Notes under the pieces: model-generated
Database searches by the model: none
What the model was told of the DNA's origin: nothing
Seen by the model: only the letters and a program-made list of their open reading frames with translations
Position numbers and translations under genes: made by a program
DNA from: Citrobacter amalonaticus
GTDB taxonomy: Bacteria; Pseudomonadota; Gammaproteobacteria; Enterobacterales; Enterobacteriaceae
Reading direction: 5' to 3'
Length of the DNA: 64,000 nucleotides
NCBI RefSeq assembly: GCF_002918555.1
Contig: NZ_PQMB01000003.1
Span: 927,458 to 991,457, forward strand
Shown here: positions 9,719 through 19,255 of the stretch, one piece after another
How the letters are laid out: every line of letters starts with the position of its first letter
Numbering within the stretch: position 1 is the first letter of the stretch

Positions 9719-10609
9719 ATGAGTCAGTCAGAGTTTGATTCAGGGCTTCCAAACGGTATCGGGCTTGCGCCTTACCTGCGCATGAAGCAGGAAGGGATGA
9801 CAGAGAACGAAAGCCGGATCGTGGAATGGTTACTCAAGCCGGGTCACCTCAGCAGCGCGCCCGCCATTAAAGATGTGGCGGAGGCGCTGGCGGTGTCTGA
9901 AGCCATGATTGTCAAAGTATCGAAGCTGCTGGGGTTCAGCGGATTTCGCAACTTGCGCAGCGCCCTGGAAGACTATTTTTCTCAGTCTGAGCAGGTGTTG
10001 CCAGCCGAACTGGCCTTTGATGAAGCGCCGCAGGACGTGGTGAATAAAGTATTTAACATTACTTTACGCACCATTATGGAAGGGCAGTCGATCGTGAATG
10101 TCGATGAGATCCACCGGGCCGCTCGCTTTTTCTTTCAGGCAAAGCAGCGCGATCTGTACGGCGCTGGCGGGTCGAACGCTATCTGCGCAGACGTGCAGCA
10201 CAAGTTTTTACGCATCGGCGTACGCTGTCAGACCTACCCGGATGCGCACATCATGATGATGTCTGCATCGCTCTTAAAAGAGGGGGATGTGGTACTGGTG
10301 GTGACCCATTCCGGGCGTACGAGTGATGTGAAGTCCGCTGTCGAACTGGCAAAAAAGAATGGTGCAAAAATTATCTGCATCACTCACAGTTACCATTCAC
10401 CCATTGCCAAACTGGCCGACTATATTATTTGCTCACCAGCACCAGAAACACCGTTATTAGGGCGCAACGCCTCAGCGCGTATATTACAGCTCACGCTGCT
10501 GGATGCTTTTTTTGTTTCCGTCGCCCAGCTTAATATTGAACAGGCTAATATTAATATGCAAAAAACTGGCGCAATTGTTGATTACTTTTCACCAGGCGCG
10601 CTGAAATAA
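9719..10609 (+). CDS. alsR: RpiR-family repressor of the allose genes
   Basis: AlsR (RpiR) is a 296-residue regulator with an N-terminal RpiR-type helix-turn-helix (about residues 15-90, DVAEALAVSEAMIVKVSKLL) and a C-terminal SIS sugar-phosphate-binding domain (about 130-270, including GAGGSNAIC and VVTHSGRTSDV). I choose the ATG at 9719, preceded by CAAGGACAAG; an upstream in-frame start at 9686 would add 11 residues absent in E. coli. In E. coli it represses rpiB and the als operon and responds to allose metabolism. Three ERIC-like repeats separate or surround the downstream alsB. Confidence 0.93.
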   Translation: MSQSEFDSGLPNGIGLAPYLRMKQEGMTENESRIVEWLLKPGHLSSAPAIKDVAEALAVSEAMIVKVSKLLGFSGFRNLRSALEDYFSQSEQVLPAELAFDEAPQDVVNKVFNITLRTIMEGQSIVNVDEIHRAARFFFQAKQRDLYGAGGSNAICADVQHKFLRIGVRCQTYPDAHIMMMSASLLKEGDVVLVVTHSGRTSDVKSAVELAKKNGAKIICITHSYHSPIAKLADYIICSPAPETPLLGRNASARILQLTLLDAFFVSVAQLNIEQANINMQKTGAIVDYFSPGALK

Positions 10610-10612
10610 GAT

Positions 10613-10722
10613 GCTCGTCATACTTCAAGTCACAGAGGCGTTGGCTATGTTTGTTCGCCCCAGTCAAAGAGTACCGGGGACTTACTCACCTGCCACCTTT
10701 CTGTGACCTGAATTATTTAGAG
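10613..10722 (-). repeat. ERIC-related repeat A, downstream of alsR
   Basis: It begins CTCGTCATACTTCAAGT and ends AATTATTTAGAGC. These are the reverse complements of the two ends of repeat B, so A is the same family in opposite orientation. The middle (GCCCCAGTCA...GGGGACTTACTC) resembles the central ERIC palindrome. Confidence 0.7.
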
Positions 10723-10762
10723 CATTAATTATTAGCTCCTTTCAGAGGAGCAATACCCTGTA

Positions 10763-10877
10763 CTCTAAATAATTCGAGTTGCGGGACAAAACGCGTAGTC
10801 GTTTTGAACAGCGCTTGCGCTGGCCCCGAAGGGCCGAGTAACAAAGCCAACGCACCTGCAACTTGAAGTATGACGAG
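10763..10877 (+). repeat. ERIC-related repeat B, upstream of alsB
   Basis: It starts CTCTAAATAATTCGAGTTGC and ends CACCTGCAACTTGAAGTATG. The ERIC core is replaced by a different module, with CAAAACGCGTAGTCGTTTTG and the palindrome CAGCGCTTGCGCTG. It is nearly identical to repeat C on the other side of alsB. A small hairpin (GCTCCT/AGGAGC, 10736-10752) lies just before it. Confidence 0.75.
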
Positions 10878-10899
10878 TATATATACTGAGAATATTGCT

Positions 10900-11835
10900 A
10901 TGAACAAATATCTGAAATACTTCAGTGGCGCGCTCATGGGCTTAATGTTATCAACCCATGCTTTTGCCGCCGCCGAATATGCCGTCGTATTAAAAACATT
11001 ATCCAATCCTTTCTGGGTGGATATGAAAAAAGGTATTGAAGATGAGGCAAAAACGCTGGGCGTCAGCGTCGATATTTTTGCATCGCCTTCGGAAGGTGAT
11101 TTTCAGTCTCAGCTACAGCTCTTCGAAGATCTGAGTAACAAGAATTACAAAGGGATCGCCTTTGCGCCATTGTCCTCGGTGAACCTGGTGATGCCCGTTG
11201 CCCGCGCGTGGAAGAAAGGCATTTACCTGGTCAATCTCGATGAAAAAATCGATATGGATAACCTGAAAAAAGCAGGAGGGAATGTTGAAGGTTTTGTCAC
11301 TACCGATAACGTCGCCGTAGGGGCAAAAGGTGCAGCATTCATTATTGATAAATTGGGCGCACAAGGCGGTGAAGTGGCGATTATCGAGGGCAAAGCCGGT
11401 AACGCATCCGGCGAGGCGCGTCGTAACGGCGCAACCGAAGCCTTCAAAAAAGTCAGTCAGATCAAACTGGTTGCCAGCCAACCGGCAGACTGGGACCGCA
11501 TAAAAGCCCTGGATGTCGCCACCAACGTGCTACAGCGTAATCCGAATATCAAAGCGATTTATTGCGCGAATGACACCATGGCCATGGGCGTTGCTCAGGC
11601 CGTGGCGAATGCCGGCCAAACAGGAAAAATACTGGTCGTAGGGACCGACGGCATTCCGGAAGCCCGCAAGATGGTGGAGAGCGGACAGATGACGGCAACG
11701 ATTGCCCAGAACCCTGCGGATATCGGCGCGACAGGGCTTAAGCTGATGGTTGACGCCGCAAAATCTGGCAAGGTCATCCCGCTGGATAAAGCGCCCGGAT
11801 TTACGTTAGTCGATTCAATCCTGGTCACTAAATAA
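10900..11835 (+). CDS. alsB: D-allose-binding periplasmic protein AlsB
   Basis: AlsB is the substrate-binding protein of the allose ABC importer. The start at 10900 gives 311 residues, the E. coli length; an upstream in-frame start lies within repeat B and is rejected. A Sec signal peptide is visible (MNKYLKYFSGALMGLMLSTHAFA, cut before AAEYAV). The mature part is a type I periplasmic sugar-binding fold with SNPFWVDMKKGIE, a hinge FVTTDNVAVG, and NDTMAMG, all typical of ribose/allose-binding proteins. It is flanked by near-identical direct repeats B and C. Confidence 0.95.
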   Translation: MNKYLKYFSGALMGLMLSTHAFAAAEYAVVLKTLSNPFWVDMKKGIEDEAKTLGVSVDIFASPSEGDFQSQLQLFEDLSNKNYKGIAFAPLSSVNLVMPVARAWKKGIYLVNLDEKIDMDNLKKAGGNVEGFVTTDNVAVGAKGAAFIIDKLGAQGGEVAIIEGKAGNASGEARRNGATEAFKKVSQIKLVASQPADWDRIKALDVATNVLQRNPNIKAIYCANDTMAMGVAQAVANAGQTGKILVVGTDGIPEARKMVESGQMTATIAQNPADIGATGLKLMVDAAKSGKVIPLDKAPGFTLVDSILVTK

Positions 11836-11844
11836 GTCTGTAAG

Positions 11845-11977
11845 CTCTAAATCATTCGAGTGGCGGGACAAAACGCGTAATCGTTTTGAACAGCGCTTGC
11901 GCTGGCCCCGCAGGGGCGAGGCCCAGGGATGGGCCAGGTAACAAAGCCAACGCACCTGCAACCTGAAGTATGACGGG
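11845..11977 (+). repeat. ERIC-related repeat C, between alsB and alsA
   Basis: It runs from CTCTAAATCATTCGAGTGGC to ACCTGAAGTATGACGGG. It matches repeat B over almost its whole length, with an extra GGCCCAGGGATGGGCC hairpin inserted. It lies in the same direction as B, within the transcription unit. Confidence 0.75.
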
Positions 11978-11994
11978 AATAAAAGAGGTTATTT

Positions 11995-13527
11995 ATGGTC
12001 ACGCCATATATATCGATGGCGGGGATCGGCAAATCCTTTGGTCCGGTTCACGCATTAAAATCGGTTGATTTAACGGTTCACCCTTACGAAATACATGCGT
12101 TATTAGGCGAGAATGGTGCCGGTAAATCAACGCTGATGAAAGTTTTGTCGGGAATACATGAACCGACCAAAGGCACCATTACTATCAATAATGTGACGTA
12201 TGACAAGCTGGACCATAAATTAGCGGCACAGCTCGGCATCGGGATTATTTATCAGGAACTCAGCGTGATTGATGAATTAACGGTGCTGGAGAATTTATAT
12301 ATTGGTCGCCATCTGACGAAAAAAGTCTGTGGCGTCAATATTATCGACTGGCGAGAAATGCGCGTACGGGGCGCCATGATGCTGCTGCGCGTAGGCTTAA
12401 AAGTCGATTTAGACGAAAAAGTGGCGAATTTATCCATCAGCCATAAGCAGATGCTGGAAATTGCCAAAACCTTAATGCTCGATGCCAAAGCGATCATTAT
12501 GGATGAGCCCACCTCTTCACTCACGAATAAAGAGGTGGACTATCTGTTTCTGATTATGAATCAGCTGCGCAAAGAGGGCACTGCCATTGTCTACATCTCG
12601 CATAAGCTGGCGGAAATTCGCCGCATCTGCGATCGCTATACGGTGATGAAAGACGGGAGCAGCGTTTGCAGCGGCATGGTGAGCGATGTGTCAAACGACG
12701 ATATCGTCCGTCTGATGGTTGGCCGCGAGCTGCAAAGCCGCTTTAACGCCATGAAAGAGAGCACCGGCAATATCGAACGCGATACGGTATTTGAGGTGAA
12801 AAACGTCACCAGCCATGACAGGAAAAAGGTCCGCGACATCTCCTTTAGCGTTAGTCGGGGAGAAATTTTAGGCTTCGCCGGGCTGGTCGGTTCCGGGCGC
12901 ACGGAGCTGATGGATTGTCTGTTTGGGGTCGATAAACGTGCTGGCGGTGAGATCCGCCTGAACGGTAAAACCATCTCCCCTCGCTCACCGCTGGACGCAG
13001 TGAAAAAAGGGATGGCCTACATCACCGAAAGCCGCCGGGATAACGGCTTTTTCCCCAACTTTTCGATCCAGCAGAATATGGCCATCAGCCGCAGCCTGAA
13101 GAACGGCGGCTATAAGGGGGCGATGGGCCTGTTCCATGAAGGTGACGAGCAGCGAACCGCCGAAGCCCAGCGCGAGCTGCTGGCGCTGAAGTGCCACTCG
13201 GTTAACCAGAACATCACCGAACTTTCCGGTGGAAATCAGCAGAAGGTGCTGATCTCCAAATGGCTGTGCTGTCACCCGGAGGTCATTATTTTCGATGAGC
13301 CTACCCGCGGTATCGACGTCGGCGCAAAAGCCGAAATCTATAAAGTGATGCGCCAGCTGGCGGACGACGAAAAAGTCATCCTGATGGTGTCATCTGAGCT
13401 TCCTGAAATTATCGCCGTCTGCGACCGCATCGCCGTGTTCTGCGAAGGACGACTGACGCAAATCCTGACCAATCGCGATGACATGAGCGAAGAGGAGATT
13501 ATGGCATGGGCTTTACCACAAGAGTAA
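11995..13527 (+). CDS. alsA: D-allose ABC importer ATPase AlsA
   Basis: AlsA is a 510-residue tandem ABC ATPase of the ribose/monosaccharide importer type. The first domain carries Walker A (GENGAGKST, about residues 38-46), a signature (NLSISHKQMLE) and Walker B (AIIMDEPTSS). The second has a degenerate P-loop (GLVGSGRTE), a signature (LSGGNQQKV) and IIFDEPTRGID. This asymmetric pattern is normal for the RbsA/AlsA group. It follows repeat C and its end overlaps alsC by 22 bases. Confidence 0.95.
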   Translation: MVTPYISMAGIGKSFGPVHALKSVDLTVHPYEIHALLGENGAGKSTLMKVLSGIHEPTKGTITINNVTYDKLDHKLAAQLGIGIIYQELSVIDELTVLENLYIGRHLTKKVCGVNIIDWREMRVRGAMMLLRVGLKVDLDEKVANLSISHKQMLEIAKTLMLDAKAIIMDEPTSSLTNKEVDYLFLIMNQLRKEGTAIVYISHKLAEIRRICDRYTVMKDGSSVCSGMVSDVSNDDIVRLMVGRELQSRFNAMKESTGNIERDTVFEVKNVTSHDRKKVRDISFSVSRGEILGFAGLVGSGRTELMDCLFGVDKRAGGEIRLNGKTISPRSPLDAVKKGMAYITESRRDNGFFPNFSIQQNMAISRSLKNGGYKGAMGLFHEGDEQRTAEAQRELLALKCHSVNQNITELSGGNQQKVLISKWLCCHPEVIIFDEPTRGIDVGAKAEIYKVMRQLADDEKVILMVSSELPEIIAVCDRIAVFCEGRLTQILTNRDDMSEEEIMAWALPQE

Positions 13528-14486
13528 AAGGCGAAGCGAACGAGAAGAAGCCGTTCAACTTTGCTCTGTTCTGGGATAAATATGGCACCTTCTTTATCCT
13601 GGCGATCATCGTCGCCATCTTCGGCTCGCTGTCGTCAGAATATTTTCTGACGACCAACAACATCACCCAGATTTTTGTTCAAAGCTCCGTGACGGTGCTG
13701 ATCGGCATGGGGGAATTTTTCGCCATTCTGGTCGCCGGTATTGACCTCTCCGTCGGAGCGATTCTGGCGCTTTCCGGCATGGTGACCGCAAAGCTGATGC
13801 TGGCAGGCGTCGATCCATTCCTTGCGGCGCTGATCGGCGGCGTGCTGGTCGGCGGCGCATTGGGGGCAATTAACGGCTGTCTGGTGAACTGGACCGGCCT
13901 GCACCCGTTTATTATCACCCTGGGCACTAATGCGATTTTCCGCGGGATCACGCTGGTGATTTCTGACGCCAACTCGGTGTACGGGTTCTCATTCGACTTC
14001 GTGAACTTCTTCGCCGCCAGCGTGGCAGGCATACCGGTCCCCGTCATCTTCTCGCTGATTGTGGCGATCATCCTCTGGTTTCTCACTACCCGTATGCGGC
14101 TTGGGCGCAACATCTACGCGTTGGGCGGCAACAAAAACTCGGCGTTCTATTCCGGGATTGACGTGAAGTTTCACATCCTGGTGGTGTTTATCATCTCCGG
14201 CATCTGCGCGGGGCTGGCAGGCGTGGTTTCCACCGCGCGACTCGGCGCCGCAGAGCCGCTTGCCGGAATGGGCTTTGAAACCTACGCCATCGCCAGCGCC
14301 ATCATTGGCGGCACCAGCTTCTTTGGCGGCAAGGGACGCATCTTCTCGGTGGTGATTGGCGGCCTGATTATCGGCACCATCAATAACGGCCTGAATATTC
14401 TGCAGGTACAAACCTACTACCAGCTGGTGGTGATGGGCGGATTAATTATCGCGGCTGTCGCTCTTGACCGACTTATCAGTAAGTAA
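13506..14486 (+). CDS. alsC: D-allose ABC importer permease AlsC
   Basis: AlsC is the inner-membrane permease of the AlsBAC importer (326 residues, equal to E. coli). It has multiple hydrophobic segments and the BPD_transp_2 features GIDLSVGAILAL and GLHPFIITLGTNAIFRG. The ATG at 13506 lies inside the end of alsA, so the two are likely coupled. The stop is 10 bases before alsE. Confidence 0.95.
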   Translation: MGFTTRVKGEANEKKPFNFALFWDKYGTFFILAIIVAIFGSLSSEYFLTTNNITQIFVQSSVTVLIGMGEFFAILVAGIDLSVGAILALSGMVTAKLMLAGVDPFLAALIGGVLVGGALGAINGCLVNWTGLHPFIITLGTNAIFRGITLVISDANSVYGFSFDFVNFFAASVAGIPVPVIFSLIVAIILWFLTTRMRLGRNIYALGGNKNSAFYSGIDVKFHILVVFIISGICAGLAGVVSTARLGAAEPLAGMGFETYAIASAIIGGTSFFGGKGRIFSVVIGGLIIGTINNGLNILQVQTYYQLVVMGGLIIAAVALDRLISK

Positions 14487-14496
14487 GGAACTGAAC

Positions 14497-15192
14497 ATGA
14501 AAATATCTCCCTCATTAATGTGTATGGATCTGCTGAAGTTTAAAGAACAGATCGAATTTATCGACCGCCATGCAGATTACTTTCACATCGACATTATGGA
14601 CGGCCACTTTGTGCCGAACCTGACGCTGTCACCCTTTTTTGTCAGCCAGGTCAAGAAACTGGCGAGTAAACCGCTTGATTGCCATCTGATGGTGACCCGT
14701 CCCCAGGATTACATTGGTCAACTGGCCCGCGCTGGCGCGGATTTCATTACGCTACATCCGGAAACCATCAACGGCCAGGCATTCCGCCTGATTGAGGAAA
14801 TCCGCGGTCACAACATGAAGGTGGGGCTGATCCTCAACCCGGAAACGCCGGTGGAAACGATGAAATACTATATCCACAAAGCCGATAAAATTACCGTCAT
14901 GACCGTCGATCCCGGCTTTGCCGGTCAGCCGTTCATTCCGGAGATGCTGGATAAGATTGCCGAACTGAAGGCGTGGCGCGAATGTGAAGGGCTACAGTAT
15001 GAGATCGAAGTGGATGGCTCATGCAATCAGACCACTTACAAAAAAATGATGGCGGCGGGGGCGGATGTCTTTATCGTCGGCACCTCCGGGCTGTTTAACC
15101 ATGCGGAGAATATCGACGATGCGTGGAAGGTGATGGCGGCACAGATCCTGACGGCGAAAAACGAGGTACAGCCTCATGCAAAAACAGCGTAA
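14497..15192 (+). CDS. alsE: D-allulose-6-phosphate 3-epimerase AlsE
   Basis: AlsE converts D-allulose 6-phosphate to fructose 6-phosphate, the last step before glycolysis. The 231-residue product has the ribulose-phosphate 3-epimerase TIM barrel: [22 protein letters not shown] (metal and acid residues), [18 protein letters not shown] and EVDGSCN. The ATG at 14497 is preceded by TAAGGAA and gives the E. coli length; an earlier in-frame start lies inside alsC. It overlaps alsK by 17 bases. Confidence 0.95.
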   Translation: MKISPSLMCMDLLKFKEQIEFIDRHADYFHIDIMDGHFVPNLTLSPFFVSQVKKLASKPLDCHLMVTRPQDYIGQLARAGADFITLHPETINGQAFRLIEEIRGHNMKVGLILNPETPVETMKYYIHKADKITVMTVDPGFAGQPFIPEMLDKIAELKAWRECEGLQYEIEVDGSCNQTTYKKMMAAGADVFIVGTSGLFNHAENIDDAWKVMAAQILTAKNEVQPHAKTA

Positions 15193-16081
15193 CGTCGTGG
15201 CGGGTGTGGATATGGGAGCAACGCATATCCGTTTTTGCCTGCAGACAACTGCGGGCGAAACCCTGCACTGTGAGAAAAAGCGCACCGCAGAAGCGATCGC
15301 CTCCGGCCTGGTCGCAGGTATCACCAGGATGATCGACGAACAGCTGAAAAACCTTGAAGTGCGCTGCGGCGGCCTGGTGATGGGTTTTCCTGCACTGGTC
15401 GGTAAAGACAAACGTACCATTATTTCTACCCCCAACCTGCCATTAACGCCGCAGGATCTGGAGGGGCTCGCCGCCAGGCTGGAAGAGGCACTGGGCTGCC
15501 CGGTAGAGTTCTCGCGCGACGTGAACCTGCAACTGTCGTTTGACGTGATGGAAAACGGTCTCACGCAGCAGCAGGTACTGGCCGCCTATCTCGGCACCGG
15601 TATGGGCTTTGCGGTGTGGATGAATGGCGCTCCCTGGACAGGTGCGCACGGCGTAGCCGGTGAACTGGGACACATCCCGCAGGGTGACATGACACAGCGT
15701 TGCGCATGCGGCAATCCGGGCTGTCTGGAAACGGTCTGTTCCGGGCTGGCGTTAAAACGCTGGTATGAGCAACAGCCTCGTGATTTTGCGCTGGGAGAAC
15801 TGTTTGTCCATGCGAGCGAGGCACTTTTCGTCCAGGAGCTGCTGGAAAGCGCCGCCCGGGCAATTGCCACCAGCATCAACCTGTTCGATCCCGACGCCGT
15901 GATCCTGGGCGGCGGCGTGATGGATATGCCTGCCTTCCCACGCGAAACGCTGATTGCGATGACTCAGCAATACCTGCGCCGTCCGCTACCGTATGAGGCC
16001 GTGCGTTTTATTCCCGCCTCGTCCTCCGCGTTTAATGGCGCTCAGGGCGCGGCTCAGCTTGCACGCTCTCGTTTTGCGTAA
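15176..16081 (+). CDS. alsK: D-allose kinase AlsK
   Basis: AlsK phosphorylates allose at O6. It is a ROK-family sugar kinase of 301 residues (E. coli 309, with a longer tail). It shows the phosphate-binding [11 protein letters not shown] at the N-terminus, the catalytic-loop region [18 protein letters not shown], and the ROK zinc motif [10 protein letters not shown] near residues 178-187. A second ATP-binding segment ([12 protein letters not shown]) follows. It is the last als gene; the next gene is fdhF, without the E. coli yjcS, ytcA and mdtNOP genes. Confidence 0.95.
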   Translation: MQKQRNVVAGVDMGATHIRFCLQTTAGETLHCEKKRTAEAIASGLVAGITRMIDEQLKNLEVRCGGLVMGFPALVGKDKRTIISTPNLPLTPQDLEGLAARLEEALGCPVEFSRDVNLQLSFDVMENGLTQQQVLAAYLGTGMGFAVWMNGAPWTGAHGVAGELGHIPQGDMTQRCACGNPGCLETVCSGLALKRWYEQQPRDFALGELFVHASEALFVQELLESAARAIATSINLFDPDAVILGGGVMDMPAFPRETLIAMTQQYLRRPLPYEAVRFIPASSSAFNGAQGAAQLARSRFA

Positions 16082-16156
16082 CGCTTCAATCGCCTCTTTA
16101 TGCAGGGCTCTGCCCTGTTTATCTTTCGCACCTGCCCTCTGTCACGCTTTATGTAT

Positions 16157-16177
16157 TCGTCACGTCAAATATGACGA
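16157..16177. promoter_or_regulatory. Candidate FhlA upstream activating dyad for fdhF
   Basis: An inverted repeat TCGTCA-N9-TGACGA lies about 80 bases upstream of the sigma-54 promoter, where FhlA binds in E. coli. FhlA is the formate-responsive activator of the formate hydrogenlyase regulon. The assignment is by position and dyad form. Confidence 0.5.
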
Positions 16178-16247
16178 CAGCCTGTTTTTCGTCAGAGTTT
16201 TGACCAAAAATCGCCCGTAATATCAGGGTAAGCCCACAATAAAAACA

Positions 16248-16263
16248 TGGCATAAAAGATGCA
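16248..16263 (+). promoter_or_regulatory. Sigma-54 promoter of fdhF
   Basis: The -24 element TGGCAT and -12 element TGCAT are spaced as in RpoN promoters (TGGCATAAAAGATGCAT). It lies about 50 bases upstream of the fdhF ATG. Confidence 0.85.
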
Positions 16264-16314
16264 TACTAAGAGTGACAGCGCGTATGCGCGATTTGATTAA
16301 CTGGAGCGAGACCG

Positions 16315-18462
16315 ATGAAAAAAGTCATCACGGTTTGCCCGTATTGCGCATCAGGTTGCAAAATCAACCTGGTGGTCGATAACGGCAAAATCGTCCGGGC
16401 AGAGGCGGCGCAGGGGAAAACCAATCAGGGTACTCTGTGTCTGAAGGGCTACTATGGCTGGGATTTTATTAACGATACCCAGATCCTGACCCCTCGCCTG
16501 AAAACCCCCATGATCCGTCGCCAGCGTGGCGGCAAACTGGAATCCGTTTCCTGGGATGAAGCGCTGAATTACGTCGCCGATCGCCTGAGTGCTATCAAAG
16601 AGAAGTACGGTCCGGACGCCATCCAGACCACCGGATCTTCTCGCGGTACCGGGAATGAAACCAACTATGTAATGCAAAAATTTGCGCGCGCCGTTATTGG
16701 TACCAATAACGTTGACTGCTGCGCTCGCGTCTGACACGGCCCATCGGTTGCAGGTCTGCACCAGTCGGTCGGTAACGGCGCAATGAGTAATGCGATTAAC
16801 GAAATTGATAACACCGATTTAGTGTTTATTTTCGGGTACAACCCGGCGGATTCGCACCCCATCGTGGCGAATCACGTGATCAACGCTAAACGTAACGGGG
16901 CGAAAATTATCGTCTGCGATCCGCGCAAAATTGAAACCGCGCGCATTGCCGACATGCACATCGCGTTGAAAAACGGCTCGAATATCGCGCTGTTGAATGC
17001 GTTTGGCCATGTCATTATTGAAGAAAATCTGTACGACCAGGCGTTTGTCGCCTCCCGGACAGAAGGCTTTGAAGAGTACCGTAAGATTGTCGAAGGCTAT
17101 ACGCCGGAGTCTGTAGAAGAGATAACCGGCGTAAGCGCGCACGACATTCGCCAGGCTGCACGGATGTACGCAGGGGCGAAAAGCGCGGCGATCCTGTGGG
17201 GTATGGGCGTAACCCAGTTCTATCAGGGCGTCGAAACCGTACGCTCACTGACCAGCCTCGCGATGCTGACCGGCAATCTTGGCAAGCCGAGCGTGGGCGT
17301 TAACCCGGTTCGTGGTCAGAACAACGTTCAGGGCGCGTGTGACATGGGCGCGCTGCCGGATACTTATCCGGGCTATCAATATGTGAAAGATCCGGCTAAC
17401 CGCGAGAAATTCGCCAAAGCCTGGGGCGTGGAAAGTCTGCCTGCGCATACCGGCTATCGCATCAGCGAACTGCCGCACCGTGCGGCGCATGGCGAGGTTC
17501 GTGCGGCATACATCATGGGTGAAGATCCGCTGCAAACCGATGCGGAGCTTTCCGCTGTGCGCAAAGGCTTTGAGGATCTGGAGCTGGTCATCGTGCAGGA
17601 CATCTTTATGACCAAAACCGCGTCGGCGGCGGATGTTATCTTACCGTCAACGTCGTGGGGTGAACATGAAGGGGTCTTTACCGCCGCTGACCGTGGCTTC
17701 CAGCGCTTCTTTAAAGCCGTTGAGCCGAAGTGGGATCTGAAAACGGACTGGCAGATCATCAGTGAAATCGCCACCCGTATGGGCTATCCGATGCACTACA
17801 ACAACACCCAGGAAATTTGGGATGAGCTGCGTCATCTGTGCCCGGATTTCTACGGTGCGACTTACGAGAAGATGGGCGAACTGGGCTACATCCAGTGGCC
17901 TTGCCGCGATACGTCGGATGCCGATCAGGGGACTTCGTACCTCTTTAAAGAGAAGTTCGATACCCCGAACGGCCTCGCGCAGTTCTTCACCTGCGACTGG
18001 GTCGCGCCGATCGACAAACTCACCGAAGAGTACCCTATGGTACTGTCTACGGTGCGTGAAGTCGGCCACTACTCCTGTCGCTCGATGACCGGTAACTGTG
18101 CAGCGCTGGCGGCACTGGCGGATGAGCCAGGCTATGCGCAAATCAACACCGCCGACGCCGCGCGTCTGGGCATTGAAGATGAGGCGCTGATATGGGTTAA
18201 CTCGCGTAAAGGCAAAATCATCACCCGTGCGCAGGTCAGCGAACGTCCGAACAAAGGGGCGATTTATATGACCTACCAGTGGTGGATTGGCGCCTGTAAC
18301 GAACTGGTGACCGAGAACTTAAGCCCGATTACCAAAACGCCAGAGTACAAGTACTGCGCCGTGCGCGTCGAGCCGATTGCCGATCAGCGGGCCGCCGAAC
18401 AGTATGTGATTGATGAGTACAACAAGCTGAAAACCCGCCTGCGCGAAACCGCAATGGGGTGA
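16315..18462 (+). CDS. fdhF: Formate dehydrogenase H, selenocysteine-containing
   Basis: FdhF oxidises formate in the formate hydrogenlyase complex. The gene is one 715-codon reading frame, equal to E. coli, with an in-frame TGA at 16732 (codon 140) in the context DCCARV-U-HGPS, the selenocysteine site. Without UGA decoding it would look like two pieces (16315-16734 and about 16783-18462). The N-terminal [4Fe-4S] cysteines (CPYCASGCK, then GTLCLKG) and molybdopterin-guanine-dinucleotide regions (FGYNPADSHPIVANH, SRGTGNE) are present. It is controlled by the sigma-54 promoter upstream and ends at a strong terminator. Confidence 0.97.
16732..16772 (+). promoter_or_regulatory. SECIS hairpin for selenocysteine insertion in fdhF
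   Basis: The 40 bases starting at the UGA form a stem-loop: GCCCATCGG(TT)GCAG and CTGCACCAGTCGG with the apical GGTCTGC region. It closely follows the E. coli fdhF SECIS that binds SelB. Confidence 0.88.
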
Positions 18463-18485
18463 TCTGCTTTCATTTCCGTCCTGCA

Positions 18486-18513
18486 ACAGCCTCCACCCGG
18501 AGGCTGTTTTTTT
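18486..18513 (+). terminator. Rho-independent terminator after fdhF
   Basis: The stem ACAGCCTCC/GGAGGCTGT with loop ACCC is followed by a run of T. Confidence 0.9.
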
Positions 18514-18565
18514 ATCCATTCGATCTCTTTATACTGTCAATTCCGTACCCTAAATAAAACTCAAA

Positions 18566-19255
18566 ATGAAACAATTAATTGCATTGATGTTCTTTATGAC
18601 ATTCTTTGCCCATGCCAGTGATACTGAGCCGGGGAGCCAGTATCTACAGGCAGCAGAGGCAGGTGACCGACGCGCACAGTATTTTCTTGCCGATACCTGG
18701 TTTAGCTCCGGCAATTTGAGTAAAGCTGAGTATTGGGCGCAAAAAGCCGCAGACAGCGGTGATGCCGACGCCTGCGCGCTGCTGGCGCAAATCAAAATTA
18801 CGAACCCGGTGAGTCTGGATTACCCACAAGCCAAAACCCTGGCGGAAAAAGCCGCCAAAGCGGGCAGTAAGGCGGGCGAAATTACCCTGGCACGAATTCT
18901 GGTAAACACACAGGCCGGTAAACCAGACTATCTACAAGCCATCACGCTTTTACAAAACGCCTCGGAGAATCTGGAAAATGATTCTGCCGTAGACGCCCAG
19001 ATGCTGCTCGGGCTGATTTACGCCAACGGCGTCGGGATCCCGGCTGATGATGATAAAGCGACCTGGTATTTCAAACGTAGCTCCGCTATCTCCCGTACCG
19101 GTTATTCAGAGTTCTGGGCGGGCATGATGTTCCTGAACGGGGAGCAGGGTTTTATTGAGAAGAACAAACAGAAGGCGCTGCACTGGTTGAATCTGAGCTG
19201 TATTGAAGGGTTCGATACCGGCTGCGAAGAATTTGAAAAGCTGACCAATGGCTGA
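18566..19255 (+). CDS. yjcO: Sel1-repeat periplasmic protein YjcO
   Basis: YjcO is a 229-residue protein with a signal peptide (MKQLIALMFFMTFFAHA, cut before SDTEP). It has Sel1/TPR-like repeats, for example AEAGDRRAQYFLADTWF, AADSGDADACALLAQI and ANGVGIPADDDKATWYF. Such repeats usually mediate protein contacts; the cellular role is not known. It lies between fdhF and gltP as in E. coli. Its last 15 bases (GACCAATGGCTGATG) recur 270 bases downstream. Confidence 0.9.
   Translation: MKQLIALMFFMTFFAHASDTEPGSQYLQAAEAGDRRAQYFLADTWFSSGNLSKAEYWAQKAADSGDADACALLAQIKITNPVSLDYPQAKTLAEKAAKAGSKAGEITLARILVNTQAGKPDYLQAITLLQNASENLENDSAVDAQMLLGLIYANGVGIPADDDKATWYFKRSSAISRTGYSEFWAGMMFLNGEQGFIEKNKQKALHWLNLSCIEGFDTGCEEFEKLTNG

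Noticed and set aside
16783..18462. A separate 559-residue molybdopterin oxidoreductase
   Set aside because: It is the downstream part of fdhF; the TGA at 16732 is the selenocysteine codon followed by a SECIS hairpin.
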